A stretch of DNA of 6,719 bases from Acidobacteriota bacterium. Its GTDB lineage: Bacteria; Acidobacteriota; Blastocatellia; Pyrinomonadales; Pyrinomonadaceae. Position 1 is the stretch's first letter. Each line of letters starts with the position of its first letter. The notes under the pieces are model-generated. The model did no database searches. It had not been told where the DNA came from and was given only the letters and a program-made list of their open reading frames with translations. The stretch spans positions 1 to 6,719 of the forward strand of contig JACCYR010000374.1 in the NCBI GenBank assembly GCA_013696385.1, given 5' to 3'. Position numbers and translations under genes: made by a program. Shown here piece by piece: positions 6,506 to 6,719 of this stretch.

Positions 6506-6719
6506 TGAATTAGTAACGGAAGAAGGCTATGTCTTAAAGTTTCGTGAATGCGAATCGGAAGACGTTACGCTAAACATTCCAAAAGATGTTTTGGCTTCGC
6601 TCGAAAAAGTTGCGAGAATGCGCGATTTGTCGCTTCACGCTTTGCTCAAACTTTATATCGGTCAAAATTTGCGGCAAGACCTTGCCAATTATTTTTCAAA
6701 CAACATTTTGGAAAGAACC
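6492..6719 (+). CDS. Ribbon-helix-helix-like antitoxin partnering BrnT, 3' partial
   Basis: Open for 76 codons to the right edge with no stop, so the C-terminus is missing. The ATG lies inside the toxin gene, giving a 14-base overlap typical of co-translated toxin-antitoxin pairs; toxin first is the BrnT/BrnA order. Residues 24-30 (DVTLNIP) look like a DNA-binding beta strand. Two helices follow, KDVLASLEKVARMRD (31-45) and LHALLKLYIGQNLRQDL (48-64), in the CopG/MetJ-like pattern. The block resembles, from memory, CopG-like proteins encoded after BrnT-type toxins in cyanobacteria, rather than classical BrnA. By analogy it should bind the toxin and repress its own promoter. The role is inferred from position and pattern; no catalytic motif is seen. 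Confidence 0.72.
   Translation, partial: MKNPDELVTEEGYVLKFRECESEDVTLNIPKDVLASLEKVARMRDLSLHALLKLYIGQNLRQDLANYFSNNILERT

Overview
The window looks like chromosomal DNA of moderate GC from a bacterium, most likely an Acidobacteriota member of the Blastocatellia type. This is an inference. It rests on the first gene, a membrane Ser/Thr kinase with a TolB-like domain, TPR repeats and the N-terminal leader (PAER..FLDKVC..REVESLLAS) familiar from the expanded kinase families of Acidobacteriota; related leaders also occur in Planctomycetes and Verrucomicrobia. All recognisable genes are on the + strand.

Layout. (1) 3-2617: receptor-like Ser/Thr kinase, cut by the left edge. Its leader is in one frame and its kinase domain in another, with a -1 shift at about 125-128. 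(2) 2618-3190: 573 bases without an intact gene. They hold the middle third of surE (2648-2866), joined without a gap to the first ~40 codons of a glycerate kinase (2853-3011). A long imperfect hairpin (3007-3061) and a recognisable interspersed-repeat-like block (3111-3179) follow. (3) 3191-3865: intact pcm, protein-L-isoaspartate methyltransferase. (4) 3951-6209: intact clpA, unfoldase of the ClpAP protease. (5) 6218-6505 and 6492-6719: a BrnT-family toxin and an overlapping ribbon-helix-helix-like antitoxin that runs off the right edge.

How it fits together. pcm and clpA both deal with damaged proteins: one repairs isoaspartate, the other unfolds proteins for degradation. surE next to pcm is a well-known gene order (surE-pcm in Escherichia coli), so the surE remnant just upstream of pcm reads as the scar of an old surE-pcm cluster. 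The toxin-antitoxin pair starts 8 bases after clpA stops and is probably co-transcribed with it. This is notable because many antitoxins are substrates of Clp or Lon proteases.

I see no CRISPR array, tRNA, rRNA, transposase or phage gene. The strongest unusual signals are the kinase frameshift and the surE/glycerate-kinase junction. Three damaged genes within 3 kb point either to real local decay or to sequencing or assembly error. I did not find a convincing new multi-gene system.
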